Below, piece after piece: positions 5,128 to 6,594 of a stretch of 6,594 bases of DNA (position 1 is the stretch's first letter; each line of letters starts with the position of its first letter). This DNA comes from CAYJXJ01 sp964374095 (GTDB lineage: Bacteria; Elusimicrobiota; Elusimicrobia; UBA1565; UBA9628). A program made the position numbers and the translations under genes. The notes beneath the pieces are model-generated. The model was given only the letters and a program-made list of their open reading frames with translations, made no database searches and was not told the origin of the DNA. The DNA is taken from the NCBI GenBank assembly GCA_964374095.1, contig CAYJXJ010000230.1:1-6594 (forward strand). The letters are read 5' to 3'.

Positions 5128-6411
5128 TTAGGGGAAGAGGCCGCGGGCGCGGACCGCGGAATCGAGGCGGGAGAGGCCGACCATGAAGGCGGCTAGGCGC
5201 ATGTCGACCTTCTCGCGCTGGGCCATGCCGTAGACGTCGTTGAAGGCGCGCTCCAGGACGTCTTCGAGCTTGGCGTTGATGTCTTTTTCGCTCCAGAAGT
5301 AGGCCTGGATGTCCTGGACCCACTCGAAATAGCTCACGGTTACCCCGCCGGCGTTGGCGAGGATGTCGGGGACCAGCGTGACGCCCTTGGCATTGAGTAT
5401 GCGGTCGGCCTCGTTGGTGGTCGGGCCATTGGCGCCCTCGACGATATAGCGGGCCTGGACGCGGGCGGCGTTCTCCCGGGTGATCTGGTTCTCCATGGCC
5501 GCGGGGATCAAGATATCGCAAGGAACCTCGACGAATGTCTCTTGGGGAACGGGCTCGGCGTTGGGGTAGCCCGCGATGGTGTCGTGCTCGTGGCGGTAGG
5601 CGCTGATCTCCTCGACGTCGAGCCCCTTCTCATCGTAGAGACCGCCCCCGACGTCGGAAATTCCCACGACCTTGCAACCGTGTTGGGAAAAGATCCGCGC
5701 GGCGTTGGAACCGACGTTGCCGAAGCCCTGGACCGCGATCGAGGAGCGATGCAGGTCGAAGCCCTTGGCCTCGGCGAGGTTGCGGGTGATGTAGAAGACG
5801 CCGCGTCCCGTGGCCTCGCGGCGGCCCAGGGAGCCGCCGGCCGCGATGGGCTTGCCGGTCACCACGCCCGGGGCCGAATAGCCCACGGTCATCGAGTAGG
5901 TGTCCATCATCCAGCCCATGATCTGCTCGTTGGTGTTGACATCCGGGGCCGGGATGTCGCGGTCGGGGCCGATGAGGATGGAAATCTCCGAAGTGTAGCG
6001 CCGGGTCATGCGCTCAATCTCGCCGATGGACATCTTCTTGGGGTCGCAGACCACGCCGCCCTTGGCGCCCCCGTAGGGAATATTGACCACCGCGCACTTC
6101 ATGGTCATCCAGAAGGACAGGGCCTTGACCTCATCGAGCGACACCATCGGGTGATAGCGGATTCCCCCCTTCGCCGGCCCCCGGTCGATGTTATGGTGGA
6201 TGCGGTAGCCCTCGAAGACCCGGACCGTCCCGTCGTCCATGCGGACCGGGACCGAGACGGTGAGGATGCGCTTGCAGTGGCGCAGGCGGGAGAGGACGTG
6301 GTCGTCGATGCGCAGGCGGGCGGCGGCCCGGTCGAGCTGCTCCATGGCCTCGCGCCAGGGGTTGGAGTCCGCGGCGTGCGGCAGGGCGGAAGCGGTCGCC
6401 GTGAGGCTCAT
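5128..6411 (-). CDS. gdhA: Glutamate dehydrogenase (Glu/Leu/Phe/Val dehydrogenase family), probably NAD-dependent
   Basis: A 427-residue cytoplasmic enzyme for the reversible oxidative deamination of glutamate to 2-oxoglutarate and ammonia, usually a hexamer. From ATG6411: N-terminal substrate domain with K81 (RGPAKGGIRYHP), K105 (WMTMKCAV) and catalytic K117 in PYGGAKGG; D157 in PAPDVNTN; the nucleotide-binding domain from about 200 with GFGNVG (229-234) and an acidic D253 (GISDVGGG) at the end of the second strand, which favours NAD over NADP. EGANGPT (325-331) and the S360 region (VSYFEWVQ) complete the active site. Length is normal and all key residues are present. ATG6411 gives the family-typical N-terminus; ATG6432 is in frame but lies upstream of a -10-like TACAAT, and neither has a clear Shine-Dalgarno. 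The symbol is generic; gudB or rocG would be equally defensible. Confidence 0.95.
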   Translation of the reverse strand: MSLTATASALPHAADSNPWREAMEQLDRAAARLRIDDHVLSRLRHCKRILTVSVPVRMDDGTVRVFEGYRIHHNIDRGPAKGGIRYHPMVSLDEVKALSFWMTMKCAVVNIPYGGAKGGVVCDPKKMSIGEIERMTRRYTSEISILIGPDRDIPAPDVNTNEQIMGWMMDTYSMTVGYSAPGVVTGKPIAAGGSLGRREATGRGVFYITRNLAEAKGFDLHRSSIAVQGFGNVGSNAARIFSQHGCKVVGISDVGGGLYDEKGLDVEEISAYRHEHDTIAGYPNAEPVPQETFVEVPCDILIPAAMENQITRENAARVQARYIVEGANGPTTNEADRILNAKGVTLVPDILANAGGVTVSYFEWVQDIQAYFWSEKDINAKLEDVLERAFNDVYGMAQREKVDMRLAAFMVGLSRLDSAVRARGLFP

Positions 6412-6420
6412 CTCTGGAGC

Positions 6421-6426
6421 ATTGTA
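6421..6426 (-). promoter_or_regulatory. Possible -10 hexamer of the glutamate dehydrogenase gene
   Basis: TACAAT on the minus strand (identical to the -10 at 1150-1155) is 9 nt before ATG6411. The -35 position is poor (GGCGCA), but the shared 12-mer at 6454-6465 ends 27 nt upstream. Another TACAAT at 6486-6491 could serve an alternative start with a leader of roughly 70 nt, also without a convincing -35. Confidence 0.3.
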
Positions 6427-6453
6427 CAACATGGGTCGGTGCTTGCGCCTCCC

Positions 6454-6465
6454 GCGCTTCCAGTA
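6454..6465 (-). promoter_or_regulatory. Shared upstream 12-mer (gdh copy), candidate regulator site
   Basis: TACTGGAAGCGC on the minus strand, 42 nt before ATG6411, identical to the element upstream of the coiled-coil gene at 5026-5037. It lies in the otherwise featureless 6412-6594 upstream region. Confidence 0.4.
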
Positions 6466-6594
6466 CGCATTGGGTGCGCTGAAAGATTGTAGGCAGATTG
6501 TTGAGCGTCGAGCCGGCGGCGACTTGCCCCCGTGAGCACCTGCGTCCGGACGCACTCATTAGAGGTCTCCGCGTCAACCGGCGATAGCAGATTG

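Noticed and set aside
5542..6492. 316-codon open frame antisense to glutamate dehydrogenase
   Set aside because: The minus-strand gene is unambiguous, with all catalytic motifs. Long antisense frames over high-GC glutamate dehydrogenase genes are a known source of misannotation, including proteins wrongly labelled NAD-specific glutamate dehydrogenase.

Overview
The window looks like a piece of chromosome from a high-GC Gram-negative-type bacterium. GC is high throughout except for a more AT-rich first ~65 bases. The best taxonomic hints are a secreted parvulin/SurA-like foldase with a Sec signal peptide and a bacterial hexameric-type glutamate dehydrogenase. Phylum cannot be fixed from this sequence. 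An uncultivated lineage such as Elusimicrobiota would fit, but that is only a guess. I see no tRNA, rRNA, CRISPR array, insertion sequence or origin.

Layout. (1) 1-326: the 3' part of a Uma2-family (DUF820) nuclease gene on the + strand, missing its N-terminal half. (2) 327-466: a short convergent gap with only weak hairpins (for example 381-386/399-404) and no T-tract. (3) 467-1710, minus strand: two nucleotidyltransferase toxin-antitoxin-like modules in tandem. The first is a DUF6922-type small protein (1435-1710) followed by a short, probably truncated AbiEii-type nucleotidyltransferase (1185-1472). The second has its own promoter and pairs a 70-residue partner (931-1143) with an MNT/DUF6036-like nucleotidyltransferase (467-976). 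(4) 1711-1820: a divergent promoter region. (5) 1821-2690, + strand: a periplasmic peptidyl-prolyl isomerase/chaperone. (6) 2738-4984, minus strand: a 748-residue coiled-coil protein of unknown function with a heptad-phased internal repeat array. (7) 4985-5127: an intergenic region with nested, mutually exclusive inverted repeats. (8) 5128-6411, minus strand: complete glutamate dehydrogenase. (9) 6412-6594: its upstream region.

The 1-1710 part is accessory defence/toxin-antitoxin-type DNA beside housekeeping genes. The most interesting signals are regulatory. Every transcription unit with a visible start has a -10-like hexamer only 6-9 nt upstream of its start codon and no Shine-Dalgarno sequence, which suggests leaderless mRNAs. 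Three of these have a good -35 at 17-18 bp. The coiled-coil gene and the glutamate dehydrogenase gene also share an identical 12-mer at the same distance (41 and 42 nt) from their start codons, suggesting a common regulator. The clearest internal (coupled) gene, at 976, does carry a Shine-Dalgarno.
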